A stretch of DNA of 7,968 bases. It comes from Sphingomonadales bacterium (GTDB lineage: Bacteria; Pseudomonadota; Alphaproteobacteria; Sphingomonadales; Emcibacteraceae). This document shows, in pieces, positions 7,400 to 7,968 of the stretch. The stretch covers positions 1 to 7,968 of the forward strand of contig DRKK01000112.1 in NCBI GenBank assembly GCA_011051815.1, written 5' to 3'. Within the stretch, counting starts at the first letter, position 1; every line of letters starts with the position of its first letter. The notes beneath the pieces are model-generated. The model made no database searches. It saw only the letters and a program-made list of their open reading frames with translations, and had not been told where the DNA came from. A program made the translations under genes and the position numbers.

Positions 7400-7431
7400 T
7401 ATGGCCCCGAAAAATCTTAATGTCCATGTTT

Positions 7432-7551
7432 AGAAATAAATATTAACCCGCGAGGGCATACACATGACCTGCTCCCCATTTTCGGGTCAGTTTCCAAGTT
7501 AAGAAATTGATGCTTATCATGCTACAGCCTTTTTTGCTACAGACAGGTTGT
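7432..7551. other. Divergent upstream region between the PLP enzyme and the YCII pseudogene
   Basis: This stretch lies upstream of both genes. I see no RNA gene, no repeat and no convincing promoter for the plus-strand gene. A frame running through 7507-7551 has no homology I recognise and is probably not coding. Confidence 0.4.
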
Positions 7552-7891
7552 ATGTATTGTTTGACGGGTTGTAAAAAACTCATCTTCGCCTATCATGGCG
7601 GTCACAAATTCGAAAGCCAAGAAGAAGATGCAGCACATATAATTGAATGGAAAGCCTGGAGCGCAGGCCTTGGGGACACGGTTGTTGATCCGGGTATGCC
7701 GGGTCGTCGGGCTGTTAAAAACTGTGCGCACCAACGGCGTAACCGATGACGGCGGACTAAACCCCCTATCCGGCATTACCATGATTCAGGGCGAGACAAT
7801 GGAAGAGACTCTAAAAATAGCAAAAGCCTGCCCACATGTTGATATCGGCGGGACCATAGAGATTGCGAAAGCGATGGATATGAAGATGTAA
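7552..7891 (+). pseudogene. YCII-domain (DGPF/YciI-like) protein gene, frameshifted
   Basis: The first half reads KKLIFAYHGGHKFESQEED, then AAHIIEWKAWSAGLGDTVVD and PGMPG in frame 1. From about 7700 the likeness moves to frame 2, with VGLLKTVRTNGVTDDGG, NPLSGITMIQGETMEE and CPHVDIGGTIEIAKAMD up to TAA at 7889-7891. The joined product is a typical small YCII-related protein of about 111 residues. The break lies in CCGGGTCGTCGGGCTG at 7694-7709. Removing four bases (one GTCG) restores PGMPVGLLKTV exactly; removing one base would also restore the frame. The start is uncertain: ATG at 7552 has only a weak AGG ahead, and homologs usually begin right before the KKL segment, where no ATG remains. 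YCII proteins are small cytoplasmic dimers of mostly unknown role. The gene diverges from the PLP enzyme. It is probably non-functional unless the frameshift is a sequencing error. Confidence 0.75.
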
Positions 7892-7908
7892 AATATCGGA
7901 ACAATGAT

Positions 7909-7943
7909 CCCGTCACCCCAAATACATCAGTTGGGGTGATGGG
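7909..7943. terminator. Strong hairpin after the YCII pseudogene, possible terminator without U-tract
   Basis: TCACCCCAA (7913-7921) and TTGGGGTGA (7931-7939) form a perfect 9-bp stem with a nine-base loop. The stem extends through a G-U pair and three C-G pairs to 7909/7943. It begins 17 bases after the stop codon. The plus-strand continuation (GGCGAAAACTAG) has no run of T, and neither does the minus-strand continuation, so it does not match a standard intrinsic terminator. It could be a 3'-end-protecting stem or a member of a palindromic repeat family. Confidence 0.5.
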
Positions 7944-7968
7944 GGCGAAAACTAGAAAATAATCCTGA

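Noticed and set aside
7332..7427. Longer N-terminus for the PLP enzyme (start at 7427)
   Set aside because: It would place 32 extra residues ahead of the Tat motif and overlap the likely promoter; the ATG at 7331 has a well-spaced AGGTG.

Overview
The window looks like the chromosome of a moderate-GC alphaproteobacterium, most likely a marine or soil sphingomonad- or Kordiimonadales-like organism. This rests on the gene style only: a TonB-dependent receptor with an 'EEIVVTAQ' TonB box, the particular form of acyl-CoA synthetase, and a small YCII-type protein. No rRNA or marker gene is present, so the assignment is an inference.

Region 1 (1-3249, + strand) is a tightly packed catabolic operon. 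It holds the 3' part of an acyl-CoA synthetase gene, an Old Yellow Enzyme-type FMN oxidoreductase and an acyl-CoA dehydrogenase of the LCAD/IVD type. The genes overlap (8 bp, then 1 bp) and each of the two downstream genes has its own Shine-Dalgarno site. Together they fit activation of a carboxylic acid to its CoA thioester, reduction of an activated C=C bond, and alpha,beta-dehydrogenation of the acyl-CoA. The substrate cannot be read from the sequence; fatty, terpenoid or steroid-like acids are all possible. The synthetase frame carries an in-frame TAA just after its inter-domain hinge, so it is broken, split or read through.

Region 2 (3250-5769, + strand) has a short leader with a perfect TGACA-AAA-TGTCA palindrome, then a complete TonB-dependent outer-membrane receptor. 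The receptor is probably the uptake porin for the compound handled upstream, though this is inferred from position only.

Region 3 (5770-5921) is a convergent intergenic stretch with nested inverted repeats and a short unrecognised open frame.

Region 4 (5922-7331, - strand) encodes a Tat-exported PLP enzyme of the class V aminotransferase / isopenicillin-N-epimerase fold, preceded by a plausible sigma-70 promoter. A periplasmic PLP enzyme is uncommon; the best-known precedent is PvdN of pyoverdine maturation.

Region 5 (7332-7968) holds a divergent promoter region, a frameshifted YCII-domain gene and a strong hairpin without a U-tract. No CRISPR array, tRNA, rRNA, transposase or att site was seen. 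The most notable points are the hinge-located nonsense codon, the Tat-exported PLP enzyme facing a TonB receptor, and the structured convergent intergenic region.
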